From contig NZ_JACIDR010000001.1 in NCBI RefSeq assembly GCF_014196425.1, positions 248,001 to 312,000 of the forward strand: a stretch of DNA of 64,000 nucleotides, given 5' to 3'. The DNA comes from Hansschlegelia beijingensis (lineage in GTDB: Bacteria; Pseudomonadota; Alphaproteobacteria; Rhizobiales; Methylopilaceae). This document shows, piece after piece, positions 54,069 to 62,739 of the stretch (positions within the stretch are counted from its first letter, which is position 1; the number at the start of each line of letters is the position of its first letter). A model generated the notes under the pieces. The model was not told the origin of the DNA. It searched no databases and worked only from the letters and a program-made list of their open reading frames with translations. Made by a program: the position numbers and the translations under genes.

Positions 54069-55040
54069 ATGGATTACGTCAAACTCGGCTCCACCGGCCT
54101 CGACGTCTCGCGCGTCTGTCTCGGCTGCATGACCTATGGCGAGCCCGGACGCGGCGCCCACGCCTGGACGCTCGACGAGCAGACCAGCCGGCCGCTGATC
54201 CGGCAGGCGCTCGAGCTCGGGATCAATTTCCTCGACACCGCGAATTTCTACTCGCTCGGCTCCTCGGAGGAGATCGTCGGCCGCGCGATCCGGGACTTCG
54301 CCCGCCGCGACGAGATCGTGCTGGCCACCAAGGTGTTCATGCCGATGCGGCCGGGCCCGAACGGCCGCGGCCTGTCCCGCAAGGCGATCTTCGCGGAGCT
54401 CGACGCGAGCCTGAAGCGGCTGGGGACGGATTACGTCGATCTCTACCAGATCCACCGCTGGGACTACGCCACGCCCATCGAGGAGACGCTGGAGGCGCTG
54501 AACGACGTCGTGCGCGCCGGCAAGGTCCGCTACATCGGCGCCTCGTCCATGTACGCCTGGCAGTTCGCCAAGGCGCTCTACGTGTCTCGGCTCAATGGCT
54601 GGGTCGAGTTCGTGAGCATGCAGAACCACCTCAACCTGATCTACCGCGAGGAGGAGCGCGAGATGCTGCCGCTCTGCGCGGACCAGGGCGTCGGGGTGAT
54701 CCCGTGGAGCCCGCTGGCGCGCGGGCGGCTCACCCGGGACTGGGACGAGAGCAGCGCGCGGCAGGACAGGGACGAATTCGGCCGAACGCTCTACGTGCCG
54801 AGCGACCGGCAGGTCGCCGAAGCCGTGGCCAAGGTCGCGGCGGCGCGCGGCGTGTCCCGCGCCCAGGTGGCGCTCGCCTGGGTGGCGCAGAAGTCGGAAG
54901 TCACGGCGCCCATCATCGGCGCCTCGAAGCCCGGCCACCTTACGGACGCGGCCGCCGCGCTCTCGCTGGACCTTTCGGCCGACGAGATCGCCGCGCTGGA
55001 GGCGCCCTACCAGCCGCACGCCGTGGCGGGCTTCGCCTGA
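54069..55040 (+). CDS. Aldo/keto reductase
   Basis: 323-residue NADPH-dependent (alpha/beta)8-barrel oxidoreductase, close to the YajO/YeaE-type group (MDYVKLGSTGLDVSRVCLGC, FLDTANFYSLGSSEEIVGRA, ATKVFMPMRPGPNGRGLSRK, VDLYQIHRWDYATPIEETLE). Asp, Tyr, Lys and His of the catalytic tetrad are all present. The gene is divergent from iorA with a 237-base gap. The substrate is unknown. Confidence 0.92.
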   Translation: MDYVKLGSTGLDVSRVCLGCMTYGEPGRGAHAWTLDEQTSRPLIRQALELGINFLDTANFYSLGSSEEIVGRAIRDFARRDEIVLATKVFMPMRPGPNGRGLSRKAIFAELDASLKRLGTDYVDLYQIHRWDYATPIEETLEALNDVVRAGKVRYIGASSMYAWQFAKALYVSRLNGWVEFVSMQNHLNLIYREEEREMLPLCADQGVGVIPWSPLARGRLTRDWDESSARQDRDEFGRTLYVPSDRQVAEAVAKVAAARGVSRAQVALAWVAQKSEVTAPIIGASKPGHLTDAAAALSLDLSADEIAALEAPYQPHAVAGFA

Positions 55041-55083
55041 GCCCTGACGATAGACGTTGCGCCTTGACCGCGTCGGCTGATAG

Positions 55084-55104
55084 GTCTGCTATATGATATA
55101 AGAC
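55084..55104. promoter_or_regulatory. GntR operator-like site 1 (upstream of gntR)
   Basis: Dyad GTCT-N2-TAT-N3-ATA-N2-AGAC in an AT-rich patch 65 bases before the likely GntR start. A -35-like TTGACC (55064-55069) lies just upstream, so the dyad would cover the -10 region. Related sites occur at 55979 and 57944. Confidence 0.62.
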
Positions 55105-55168
55105 TGTGCGCGCTGTTTCGGTCGCCCGCCGCTGCGCGACTCCCGCTATAGGGTGGCTGGTCTACGGC

Positions 55169-55936
55169 ATGTCTGGCGCGAGCGCGATGAACGAGAAGGA
55201 ACTGGCCGAACTCTCCGGCGGCGTGGAATCGCTGGGGTTCCGGCCGCTTTACCGGCAGGTCCGCGACCGGCTGATCAGGCGGCTCGTGGACGGCGTGTGG
55301 GCGCCGGGCGAGCCGCTGCCGAGCGAGATCCAGCTCGCCGCGGAGCTCGGCGTGAGCCAGGGGACGGTCCGCAAGGCGCTCGACGCGATGGCGGCCGAGA
55401 ACCTGGTGGTGCGCCGGCAGGGCCGGGGGACCTTCGTGGCCCGCCACGACGAAGAACGGATCATGTTCCAGTTCTTCAAGCTCGTCGGCGATGACGGCCA
55501 GAGGACCTTTCCGCAAAGCAAGGTGCTCGCCCTGTCGCTCGCCAGGGCCAACGCCGCCGAGCGCGCCGCGCTGAAGCTCGCCAAGGACACGCGCGTGATC
55601 CGCATCCGCCGGCTGCGCTCGATCAAGGGCGCGCCGGTGATCGTCGAGAACATCGCGCTGCCGGAGCCGATGTTCCCGGGCCTTGCGGCCATGGAGCCGC
55701 CGAACAACCTCTACGGCCTCTATGCGATGCGGTTCGGCGTCACGGTCGCCAGCACGCGGGAGCAGCTCAAGGCCGTCGCCGTCTGCGAGGCCGACGCCGA
55801 GGCGCTCGGCGCGACGCCGGGCGTTCCGGCGCTCAAGATCGACCGCCTCGCGCTGTCGCTCGAGCGCCAGCCCGTCGAGTGGCGCGTCAGCGTCTGCCTC
55901 ACCGAGAAGCTGCACTACCTCTCTGAACTGCGCTGA
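55169..55936 (+). CDS. GntR family regulator with UTRA domain (HutC type)
   Basis: 255 residues from this ATG. The winged helix (LYRQVRDRLIRRLVDGVWAP, then EIQLAAELGVSQGTVRKALD, VVRRQGRGTFVARH) is followed by a UTRA ligand domain (about 95-250; LARANAAERAALKLAKDTRV, IVENIALPEPMFPGL). UTRA domains bind small metabolites that lift repression. The start could be ATG 55169 or ATG 55187; both keep the domain, and no strong ribosome site decides. A GTG at 55106 abuts the operator and is unlikely. It heads the catabolic unit that follows and probably regulates it through three similar dyads. Confidence 0.87.
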   Translation: MSGASAMNEKELAELSGGVESLGFRPLYRQVRDRLIRRLVDGVWAPGEPLPSEIQLAAELGVSQGTVRKALDAMAAENLVVRRQGRGTFVARHDEERIMFQFFKLVGDDGQRTFPQSKVLALSLARANAAERAALKLAKDTRVIRIRRLRSIKGAPVIVENIALPEPMFPGLAAMEPPNNLYGLYAMRFGVTVASTREQLKAVAVCEADAEALGATPGVPALKIDRLALSLERQPVEWRVSVCLTEKLHYLSELR

Positions 55937-56251
55937 GGCCCGATGGCGGGCGCGCTCGCGAAGCCGTGTCGGCGCGCAGTCTTATAAAAGATATGTTATC
56001 ACTTTACTTCGCGGGGGAGGGCGTCTAGCGTCCTCGACCTGTCAGAGGACGGCCCGCCAAGAGGCCGCCTCGCAGTCGGCGCGAACCGGCGCCGGCGAGC
56101 AGCGGGATGGAAGCGTGACGAACGGCGTGGAACACGCAAAGGCTCACCTGTCCGAATGGCGGAGCATGGCGCACGGCGCCTGCTCCGCCCGCACTGCTGC
56201 TCCCGATACGCGACAAGATCAGAACAATCGATTTGTCCTTGGGAGGGACGC
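55937..56251 (+). promoter_or_regulatory. Regulatory leader of the catabolic operon with operator-like site 2
   Basis: 315 bases without a gene. Site 2 (55979-55999, GTCTTATAAAAGATATGTTA) matches the left half and centre of the dyad seen at 55084 and 57944, while its right half is degenerate. It is AT-rich and contains TATAAA, so the promoter probably lies here, leaving a leader of about 230 bases. I saw no known riboswitch motif. GGGAGGG stands 4 bases before the ATG at 56252. Confidence 0.55.
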
Positions 56252-57031
56252 ATGGCTTCAGAGGGCCCTCTTCTGGAGGTGGCCGGCGTAACGCTTCGCT
56301 ATAAGACGCCGCAGCATCTGATTACTGCGACCTACCGGGTCGATTTCCAGGTCTTCACCGGCGACCGGTTCATTCTGCTCGGACCTTCGGGCTGCGGGAA
56401 GTCGACGCTGCAGAAGGCGGTCGGCGGCTACATGACGCCGACCGAAGGCCAGATCCGGCTGAAGGGCAAGGTCGTGACGCGGCCGGGCCCGGACCGCATG
56501 ATGGTGTTCCAGGAGTTCGACCAGCTGCTGCCGTGGAAGACGGTGCGGCAGAACGTGGTGTTCGCGCTCGAGGCCTCCGGCCGGCTGACCGGCAAGGCCG
56601 CCGACGACAAGGCGATGCACTACATCGAGAAGGTCAATCTCGGCGGCTTCGCCGACAGCTACCCGCACATGCTGTCGGGCGGCATGAAGCAGCGCGTGGC
56701 GATCGCGCGCGGCATGGCGATGGAGCCCGACATCCTGCTGATGGACGAGCCGTTCGCCGCGCTCGACGCGCTGACGCGCCGCAAGATGCAGGACGAACTG
56801 CTGATGCTCTGGGAGGAGACGCGCTTCACGGTGCTGTTCGTCACCCATTCGATCCCGGAGGCCATCAAGATCGGCAACCGCATCCTGCTGCTGTCGCCGC
56901 ATCCGGGCCGGGTCAAGGCCGAGCTCAACAGCGTCCAGGACCCGCAGGAGGCTCGGGTGCTCGAGCAGCGGATCCACAACATGCTGTTCTCCGACGAAGT
57001 CAGCGAAGCGATGGAGCCGGTTCATGCGTGA
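56252..57031 (+). CDS. ABC transporter ATPase (nitrate/sulfonate/taurine type)
   Basis: 259-residue ATPase of the SsuB/TauB/NrtD group. It shows Walker A LLGPSGCGKST, the Q-loop MMVFQEFDQLLPWKTVRQNV, signature LSGGMKQRVAIARGMAMEPD, Walker B ILLMDEPFAALDALTR and switch His in VLFVTHSIPEAI. The permease gene overlaps it by 8 bases. Substrates in this group are alkanesulfonates, taurine, nitrate, pyrimidine precursors or phthalate-like acids. Confidence 0.9.
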   Translation: MASEGPLLEVAGVTLRYKTPQHLITATYRVDFQVFTGDRFILLGPSGCGKSTLQKAVGGYMTPTEGQIRLKGKVVTRPGPDRMMVFQEFDQLLPWKTVRQNVVFALEASGRLTGKAADDKAMHYIEKVNLGGFADSYPHMLSGGMKQRVAIARGMAMEPDILLMDEPFAALDALTRRKMQDELLMLWEETRFTVLFVTHSIPEAIKIGNRILLLSPHPGRVKAELNSVQDPQEARVLEQRIHNMLFSDEVSEAMEPVHA

Positions 57032-57920
57032 TTCCGCCGGCGCCGCCGCCATGCCGGGCTTCCCGTCTCCGCGCCCCGAACTGGTGCGCGAGGACGCTTC
57101 CGGAGAGGCCATCACGGTCGTCGAGAAGCCGCTTTCGACTTTCGAGATCTGCTACAATTCGAGCTGGCTCAGGAAGGCGCTCATCCTCGTCGTGCTGGCG
57201 GTGATCTGGGAGCTCTACGCCCGTTACCTGAACAACGACCTGCTGTTCCCGACCTTCACGGCCACGATCTCGGCCTTCGCCCGCAACGTGGCGGACGGGG
57301 TCCTGCCGGCGCGCGCCTGGGCCTCCATCAAGGTTCTGCTGATCGGCTACGCCCTCGGCGTGTTTCTGGCGGCGTTGCTCACCGCGCTCGCCATCGCGTC
57401 GCGGATCGGCACGGATTTCCTCGAGACCATGACCTCGATGTTCAATCCGCTGCCGGCGATCGCGCTGCTTCCGCTCGCGCTGATCTGGTTCGGCCTCGGC
57501 AATGGCAGCCTGGTCTTCGTGCTGGTCCATTCCGTCACCTGGGCGATCGCGCTCAACACCCATTCGGGCTTCTGCTCCGTCAGCAAGACGCTGAAGATGG
57601 TCGGCAGGAATTACGGCCTCGGCGGCGCGCGCTTCATCTGGAAGATACTGATCCCGGCGGCCTTCCCGAGCATCCTCACCGGGCTGAAGATCGGCTGGGC
57701 GTTCGCGTGGCGCACGCTGATCGCCGCCGAGCTCGTGTTCGGCGTCAGCTCCGGCTCCGGCGGCCTCGGCTGGTTCATCTTCGAAAACAAGAACATGCTG
57801 GACATCCCCAACGTGTTCGCGGGGCTGCTGACCGTCATCCTGATCGGTCTCGTGGTCGAGAACCTGATCTTCCAGACCATCGAGCGCCGCACGATCCAGC
57901 GCTGGGGCATGCAGAACTGA
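57024..57920 (+). CDS. ABC transporter permease (SsuC/TauC type)
   Basis: 298 residues with about six membrane helices and the BPD_transp_1 fold. The coupling segment near FIWKILIPAAFPSILTGLKI is the EAA-like loop of this group, and FNPLPAIALLPLALIWFGLG is a family hallmark. A hydrophilic 45-residue N-terminus precedes the first helix. It partners the ATPase and the binding protein encoded 128 bases further on. Confidence 0.9.
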   Translation: MRDSAGAAAMPGFPSPRPELVREDASGEAITVVEKPLSTFEICYNSSWLRKALILVVLAVIWELYARYLNNDLLFPTFTATISAFARNVADGVLPARAWASIKVLLIGYALGVFLAALLTALAIASRIGTDFLETMTSMFNPLPAIALLPLALIWFGLGNGSLVFVLVHSVTWAIALNTHSGFCSVSKTLKMVGRNYGLGGARFIWKILIPAAFPSILTGLKIGWAFAWRTLIAAELVFGVSSGSGGLGWFIFENKNMLDIPNVFAGLLTVILIGLVVENLIFQTIERRTIQRWGMQN

Positions 57921-57943
57921 CGACCGCCCCCTCCATATCAACT

Positions 57944-57964
57944 ATCTTATATATGACCTAAGAC
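57944..57964. promoter_or_regulatory. GntR operator-like site 3 (upstream of the binding-protein gene)
   Basis: TCTTA-N9-TAAGA core within a 21-bp element that agrees with the dyad at 55084 at all but a few defined positions. It lies 84 bases before the binding-protein ATG in the 127-base gap, so an internal regulated promoter for the second half of the operon is likely. Confidence 0.6.
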
Positions 57965-58047
57965 GTTGACATCGTCGGACCGCCGGATAGCCTCGGCGGG
58001 TCAATAAGAAACGATAAAGCCGCCAACAGGCGGCGGGGAGAAAACGC

Positions 58048-59055
58048 ATGGCCATCGGATTGACGCGGGGCCTCTGCCTCGCCGCAGCGCTCGCTTTCGG
58101 CTGGTCGACCGCCGCCTCGGCGGAGGTCAGCACCGTCAGGCTCGCCAAGCAGTTCGGCATTTCCTACCTGCCGCTGACCGTGATCCAGGAGGAGAAGCTC
58201 CTCGAGAAGCACGCCAAGGACCAGGGTCTCGACGTCACCACCGAGTGGCTGCGCTTCACCGGCGGCTCCGGCATGAACGAGGCCCTGCTGTCCGGCAATC
58301 TCGACTTCGCGGCCGGGGGCGTCGGTCCTGCGCTCACCATCTGGGGCAAGACGCGCAACAATCTGAAGGTCAGGGGCGTCGCCGCGCTCAACGCGATGCC
58401 GCTCTACCTCGTCACCACAAATCCTGACGTAAAGACGATCAAGGACTTCACCTCGAAGGACAAGATCGCCCTGCCGACCGTCAAGACGTCGATCCAGGCC
58501 GTGACGCTGCAGATGGCCGCCGAAAAGGCGTTCGGAGAAGGTCAGCAGAACAAGCTCGACCCGCTCACGGTCTCGATGGGCCATCCGGACGCGCAGATCG
58601 CCATGATGGGCGGCAAGTCCGAGATCAACGCGCATTTCGGCTCCTCGCCGTTCCAGGAGCTTGAGCTCAAGGACCCGAAAGCCCACAAGGTGCTCGACAG
58701 CTACGACGTGCTGGGCGGGCCGCACACCTTCAACCTGGTCTGGGCGAGCACCCGCTTCGTCGACGCGAACCCGAAGATCGTGACCGCCCTCGTGGCCGCG
58801 CTCGAGGACGCGATGCAGCGGATCAAGACCGATCCGAAGGCGGCCGCGGAGCTCTGGATCAAGGCCGAGAACGTCAAGATGCCGGTCGAGGACGCGGTGG
58901 CGATCATCTCCAATCCCCAGAACGAGTGGACCACGACGCCGAAGAAGATGCTCGCCTATCTCGATTACATGAACCGGGCGGGCCTGGTCTCCACCAAGAC
59001 GGATGACTGGAAGGAACTGTTCTTCCCGAACATCCAGAACGCCCAGGGCAGCTGA
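58048..59055 (+). CDS. ABC transporter substrate-binding protein (NMT1/SsuA type)
   Basis: 335-residue periplasmic binding protein with a signal peptide ending TAASA. The mature start EVSTVRLAKQFGISYLPLTV and the motifs FTGGSGMNEALLSGNLDFAA and KVLDSYDVLGGPHTFNLVWA fit the nitrate/sulfonate/taurine family. Ligand residues cannot be assigned by eye. GGGGAG precedes the ATG. It is followed 12 bases later by the Fe-S subunit gene, so import and oxidation are cotranscribed. Confidence 0.88.
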   Translation: MAIGLTRGLCLAAALAFGWSTAASAEVSTVRLAKQFGISYLPLTVIQEEKLLEKHAKDQGLDVTTEWLRFTGGSGMNEALLSGNLDFAAGGVGPALTIWGKTRNNLKVRGVAALNAMPLYLVTTNPDVKTIKDFTSKDKIALPTVKTSIQAVTLQMAAEKAFGEGQQNKLDPLTVSMGHPDAQIAMMGGKSEINAHFGSSPFQELELKDPKAHKVLDSYDVLGGPHTFNLVWASTRFVDANPKIVTALVAALEDAMQRIKTDPKAAAELWIKAENVKMPVEDAVAIISNPQNEWTTTPKKMLAYLDYMNRAGLVSTKTDDWKELFFPNIQNAQGS

Positions 59056-59067
59056 GGCGAAACCGGC

Positions 59068-59817
59068 ATGAGCGCAGCGGCGACGGCGGCGCGCGCGGAC
59101 GCGGACGGTCAATTGACCGTTCGGGTCTGGCGAGGCGCGGAGCACGGCGGGTTCCAGACGTTCCAGGTCGCCCGTCGGGCGAACCAGACGATCCTGGACG
59201 TGGTGACCGAGATCCAGCGCGAGCAGGACGCGACGCTCGCCTATCGCTACGCGTGCCGGGTCGGCATGTGCGGGTCCTGCGCGATGGTGGTCAACGGCCG
59301 CCCGCGCTGGACCTGCCGCACCCGCGTGGCGCGGGCGGAGGAGGGCGGGCAGATCACGCTCGAGCCGATGCGCAACATGCCGGTCGTGAAGGATCTCGCC
59401 GTCGACATGGAAAGCTTCTTCGAGAAGTGGCGCGACGCGAAGGGCTTCTTCGAGCCGGGCGAGACGCCGGCGAACGACTTCGCGGTCGTGCGTCCCGACA
59501 GCCCCGAACGCGCCCAGGCCGACGCCGGCGTCGAATGCATCAATTGCGGCGTCTGCTACTCGGCCTGCGACGTCGTCAGCTGGAATCCCGAATATCTTGG
59601 CCCGGCGGCGCTCAATCGCGCCTGGACGCTCGTCAACGACGTGCGGGACCGCGGCCAGGACGCGCGGCTCGACGCGGTCAGCGGCGACGCCGGCTGCCAC
59701 TCCTGCCACAGCCATATGAGCTGCACCGAGTTCTGCCCCAAGGCGCTCGCCCCCACCTATGCGATCGCGGGGCTGAAGCGCGTCACCGCGCGCCGCGTCT
59801 GGAAGCGCGGATCGTGA
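59068..59817 (+). CDS. Succinate dehydrogenase/fumarate reductase-like iron-sulfur subunit
   Basis: 249 residues. The N-terminal 2Fe-2S ferredoxin domain has CRVGMCGSCAMVVNGRPRW and then C (the C-x4-C-x2-C...C set). The C-terminal domain has CINCGVCYSAC and CHSCHSHMSCTEFCPKAL for the 4Fe-4S and 3Fe-4S clusters. It shuttles electrons between the flavoprotein encoded at 62.7 kb and the membrane quinone subunits. The gene order Fe-S, two anchors, then flavoprotein five genes later is unlike sdhCDAB. It has an acidic/Arg-rich insert near DADGQLTVRVWRGAEHGG. Stop overlaps the next start (GTGA). Confidence 0.9.
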   Translation: MSAAATAARADADGQLTVRVWRGAEHGGFQTFQVARRANQTILDVVTEIQREQDATLAYRYACRVGMCGSCAMVVNGRPRWTCRTRVARAEEGGQITLEPMRNMPVVKDLAVDMESFFEKWRDAKGFFEPGETPANDFAVVRPDSPERAQADAGVECINCGVCYSACDVVSWNPEYLGPAALNRAWTLVNDVRDRGQDARLDAVSGDAGCHSCHSHMSCTEFCPKALAPTYAIAGLKRVTARRVWKRGS

Positions 59818-60143
59818 GCGCGCGTCTCTATCTCGCGCAGCGGCTGACCGCGATGGTGCTCGCCTTCGCGGTGACGGTCCATCTCGTCACGATCGTCTAT
59901 GCGGTGCGCGGCGGCCTCACGGCCGGCGACATCCTGGCCCGCACCACGGGCAATGTCGGCTTCCTGGCGTTCTACGTCGTGTTCGTGATCGCCGCGGCCA
60001 TCCACGCGCCGATCGGGCTGCGGAGCGTGCTGCGCGAGTGGACGCCGTGGCGCGGCCGCTCGCTCGACCTCGCGATGCTGGGCGTCGCGGCCGTGATCGC
60101 GGCGCTGGGCCTCAGGGCCGCCTATGCGGTCTACGCCGCATGA
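59814..60143 (+). CDS. Succinate dehydrogenase-like membrane anchor subunit 1
   Basis: 109-residue protein with three membrane helices (LTAMVLAFAVTVHLVTIVYA, VGFLAFYVVFVIAAAIHAPI, DLAMLGVAAVIAALGLRAAY). His23 and the His in AAIHAPIGLRSVLREW are in positions suited to haem b or quinone binding. The GTG start overlaps the Fe-S subunit stop (GTGA), and the stop overlaps the next start, which supports this short reading frame. It is the SdhD/FrdD-like anchor by elimination. Confidence 0.8.
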   Translation: MSARLYLAQRLTAMVLAFAVTVHLVTIVYAVRGGLTAGDILARTTGNVGFLAFYVVFVIAAAIHAPIGLRSVLREWTPWRGRSLDLAMLGVAAVIAALGLRAAYAVYAA

Positions 60144-60499
60144 CCGCCGCGACCGGCGCGCTCCGGGCCTCCCGCCGCAAGCCCGGCTTCATCGCCGCGA
60201 TGCTGCATCGCCTGTCGGGCGTCGCGCTCGCGATCTTCCTGCCGATGCACTTCATCGCGCTCGGCACGGCGCTGGGCGGCGCCGACCGGCTCGAGAGCTT
60301 CCTGCTGCTGACCCACAATCCGGTCGCGCGCTTCGCCGAGTGGGGCCTCGTCAGCGCGCTCGCGCTGCACATGGCCCTCGGGCTGCGGGTGCTGGCGATC
60401 GAGTTCGCGGCGGTGCGCGAGCGCACGGCCGTCACGGTTTCGCTCGCCTGCGCGGCCGGCATGGCGGTCGGCCTCCTGTTCCTGATGAGCGGAGCATGA
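60140..60499 (+). CDS. Succinate dehydrogenase-like cytochrome b subunit (SdhC-like)
   Basis: 119 residues with three membrane helices. HRLSGVALAIFLPMHFIALG carries the HR-x-[ST]-G motif of SdhC, and ALALHMALGLRVLAIEF adds a second His. It should contribute the quinone and haem site of the complex. Overlaps at both ends (ATGA) link it to the other anchor and to the exporter gene. Confidence 0.85.
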   Translation: MTAATGALRASRRKPGFIAAMLHRLSGVALAIFLPMHFIALGTALGGADRLESFLLLTHNPVARFAEWGLVSALALHMALGLRVLAIEFAAVRERTAVTVSLACAAGMAVGLLFLMSGA

Positions 60500-61236
60500 C
60501 CGCGCTCGCGGGCATCCCGCTGTCGACGCTGGCCTATCTGTGGGCCGGGGCGTTCGTGGGCGGCGTGGCCTCGGGCGGCGCCGGCTTCGCCTTCGCGCTC
60601 GCGGCCTCCGCGATCTGGCTGCACGCGCTCGAGCCGGCGCAGACCACCGCGCTCACCGTCACCTGCGGGACGCTGCTCCAGTTCGTCACCGTCTGGCCCT
60701 TCCGGAAGGAGATCGACCGCGGCCGGCTGACGCCCTTCGTCATCGGGGCTGCGATCGGCGTTCCGCTCGGGGTCGCGGTGCTCTCCAGCGTCGACGTGCC
60801 GAAGCTCAAGATCGCGATCGGCGCCGGCCTTGCGGTCTACGGCGCCTATGCGCTGATCGCGCCGCGACTGCCCCGCGTCAGCGCCGGCGGCCGGAAGGCG
60901 GACGTCGCGGTCGGCATCGCGGGCGGCGTGCTTGGCGGCATCGGGGGCTATTCGGGCGTGCTGCCGACGATCTGGTCGCAGCTGCGCGGCTGGCCCAAGG
61001 CGACCGCGCGGGCGGTCTACCAGCCGTACATCCTGTTCGCGAACTTCCTGACCATCGCGCTGCTCGGCGCGGTGGCCTTCGACAGCCGGGGCGTCTCGCT
61101 GTTCCTGCTCGCCCTGCCGGCGCTCGCGCTCGGCGGCTGGGCGGGACTTTCGATCTTCAGCCGGCTCGACGAGCGGCTGTTCCGGCGGTTCCTGGCCGGG
61201 ATGCTGCTCGTCTCCGGCCTGGCGCTCCTGATCTAG
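60496..61236 (+). CDS. TauE/SafE family (sulfite/organosulfur) exporter
   Basis: 246-residue membrane protein with two repeated four-helix halves (LWAGAFVGGVASGGAGFAFA; GIAGGVLGGIGGYSGVLPTI, then WSQLRGWPKATARAVYQPYI). Known members export sulfite, sulfoacetate or similar acids during sulfonate breakdown, but the family is broad. Its tight insertion (ATGA overlap) among the oxidation genes suggests that the pathway releases an anion that must leave the cell. Confidence 0.87.
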   Translation: MTALAGIPLSTLAYLWAGAFVGGVASGGAGFAFALAASAIWLHALEPAQTTALTVTCGTLLQFVTVWPFRKEIDRGRLTPFVIGAAIGVPLGVAVLSSVDVPKLKIAIGAGLAVYGAYALIAPRLPRVSAGGRKADVAVGIAGGVLGGIGGYSGVLPTIWSQLRGWPKATARAVYQPYILFANFLTIALLGAVAFDSRGVSLFLLALPALALGGWAGLSIFSRLDERLFRRFLAGMLLVSGLALLI

Positions 61237-61247
61237 GAGGACGAACG

Positions 61248-62120
61248 ATGCGACTGGACATGAACGAGGTCGAGGCGGTCTGCTCGGACCTCTACGTCCG
61301 CGCGCTCAAGATCCTGCCGCCGGACATCAAGGCGGGCTTCAAGGAGCTCGTCGGCGCGGAGACCGGCGAGACCGCCAAGGCCGTGCTCGGCACCATGGTG
61401 GAGAACATCGCGGTCGCGGAGCGCACCAACAACATCCTGTGCCAGGACACCGGCATCCCGATCTACAACGTCACGATCGGTCGCGGCGTCGATTTCGACG
61501 GCGCCGAGCTGAAGGCCGCGATCCGCCGCGGCTGCGAGCGCTCCACGAAGGAGAACTCGCTGCGCTCCTCGGTGGTGCATCCGATCACCCGCAAGAACGA
61601 CCAGACCTCCTGCGGCGTGCGGGTGCCGATCATCCATGTCGACTTCGACGAGCGCCAGGAGACGGTCGCGATCGAGATGATCCCGAAGGGCTCGGGCTCG
61701 GAGAACGGCTCGTTCCTGCAGATGCTGCTGCCCTCCGACGGCATCAACGCCGCCAAGCGCTTCGTCATCGACCGGGTGATCGAGCTCGGTGGCCGGGTAT
61801 GCCCGCCGACCATCGTGGGCGTCGGGCTCGGCGGCACCTCGGATCTCTGCATGCACCTCGCCAAGATGGCCGCGACGCGGCCGTTGAGGTCGGTCTGCTC
61901 CGACCCGGAAGGGGCGAGGATCGAGGCGGAGCTGTCGCGCGCCGTGAACGAGCTCGGCATCGGCCCGCAGGGGCTCGGCGGCCGCTCGACCAGCTTCGCG
62001 GTCCATGTCGAGATCGCCGCCACCCACATCACGCAGAACCCGGTCGCGGTGAACATCCAGTGCCACTCCGCCCGGCGCGCCACGGCGACCATCACGCCGG
62101 GCGGCATCGCGTTCAGCTGA
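61248..62120 (+). CDS. Class I fumarase/L(+)-tartrate dehydratase-like alpha subunit
   Basis: 290 residues. The TtdA/FumA N-terminal domain has ERTNNILCQDTGIPIYNVTI with the first cluster Cys, NSLRSSVVHPITRKNDQTSC and GRVCPPTIVGVGLGGTSDLC. The three Cys for a 4Fe-4S cluster are present. AGGAGG lies 7 bases before ATG 61248. Two-subunit class I hydratases act on fumarate, tartrate or mesaconate. Coupling to an SDH-like complex suggests that an unsaturated diacid or analogue made by it is hydrated next. Confidence 0.88.
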   Translation: MRLDMNEVEAVCSDLYVRALKILPPDIKAGFKELVGAETGETAKAVLGTMVENIAVAERTNNILCQDTGIPIYNVTIGRGVDFDGAELKAAIRRGCERSTKENSLRSSVVHPITRKNDQTSCGVRVPIIHVDFDERQETVAIEMIPKGSGSENGSFLQMLLPSDGINAAKRFVIDRVIELGGRVCPPTIVGVGLGGTSDLCMHLAKMAATRPLRSVCSDPEGARIEAELSRAVNELGIGPQGLGGRSTSFAVHVEIAATHITQNPVAVNIQCHSARRATATITPGGIAFS

Positions 62121-62127
62121 GGCAGAG

Positions 62128-62739
62128 ATGACCCATCATGTCCTCGACATGCCCGTCGACGAGGCCGCGGTCCGCGCGCTCAGGGTCGGCGACACCGTCA
62201 CGCTGCGCCGGACGCTGTTCGGCATCCGCGACGCGACGCTGATCCACATGTTCGACCGCGGCCGCGAGACCCGGCTCGAGCTCGCGGGCCACGCCGTCAT
62301 CCACACCGCGCCAAACGTGCGGCGGGTGGAGCCGTCGGAGGCCGCGCCGGTCGGCTATGAGCCGTTCTGCATCGGCACCACCACCTCGATGCGGATGGAG
62401 CGCTTCACCCGCCCGCTGATGGAGCGGGAGGGCGTGCGGCTGATCATCGGCAAGGGCGGCATGGGGCCGGGGACGCTGGAGGCCTTCCGCGACCTCGGCG
62501 GCGCCTATCTGGCGATCGTCGGCGGGGCCGCGGCGCTGGAGACGACCTGGATCGAGCAGATCGAGGACGTCGACATGGACGACCTTCACCCCGAGAGCCT
62601 GTGGCGCTTCAGGATCCGTGACTTCGGCCCGCTGCTGGTCGGCATGGATTCCCACGGCGGCTCGCTCTACGCCAACGTCCGGGACGACGTCGCCAGCCGG
62701 CGCGCCGCGGTGCTGGCGAGCATCGGAGCCGGCGAATGA
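62128..62739 (+). CDS. Class I fumarase/L(+)-tartrate dehydratase-like beta subunit
   Basis: 203 residues, matching the C-terminal domain of class I fumarases (HVLDMPVDEAAVRALRVGDT, RDATLIHMFDRGRET, FCIGTTTSMRMERFTRPLME, IIGKGGMGPGTLEAFRDLGG, then MDSHGGSLYANV). It completes the hydratase with the alpha subunit encoded 7 bases upstream. The stop overlaps the flavoprotein start (ATGA). Confidence 0.88.
   Translation: MTHHVLDMPVDEAAVRALRVGDTVTLRRTLFGIRDATLIHMFDRGRETRLELAGHAVIHTAPNVRRVEPSEAAPVGYEPFCIGTTTSMRMERFTRPLMEREGVRLIIGKGGMGPGTLEAFRDLGGAYLAIVGGAAALETTWIEQIEDVDMDDLHPESLWRFRIRDFGPLLVGMDSHGGSLYANVRDDVASRRAAVLASIGAGE

Noticed and set aside
55937-56251. TPP or other metabolite riboswitch in the leader of the importer operon
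   Set aside because: NMT1-type transporters can follow TPP riboswitches, but neither of the two conserved TPP core segments is seen.
60038-60139. Longer N-terminus for the SdhC-like subunit
   Set aside because: The extension lies inside the preceding anchor gene and lacks family similarity; the ATG overlapping its stop (60140) gives a normal SdhC N-terminus.
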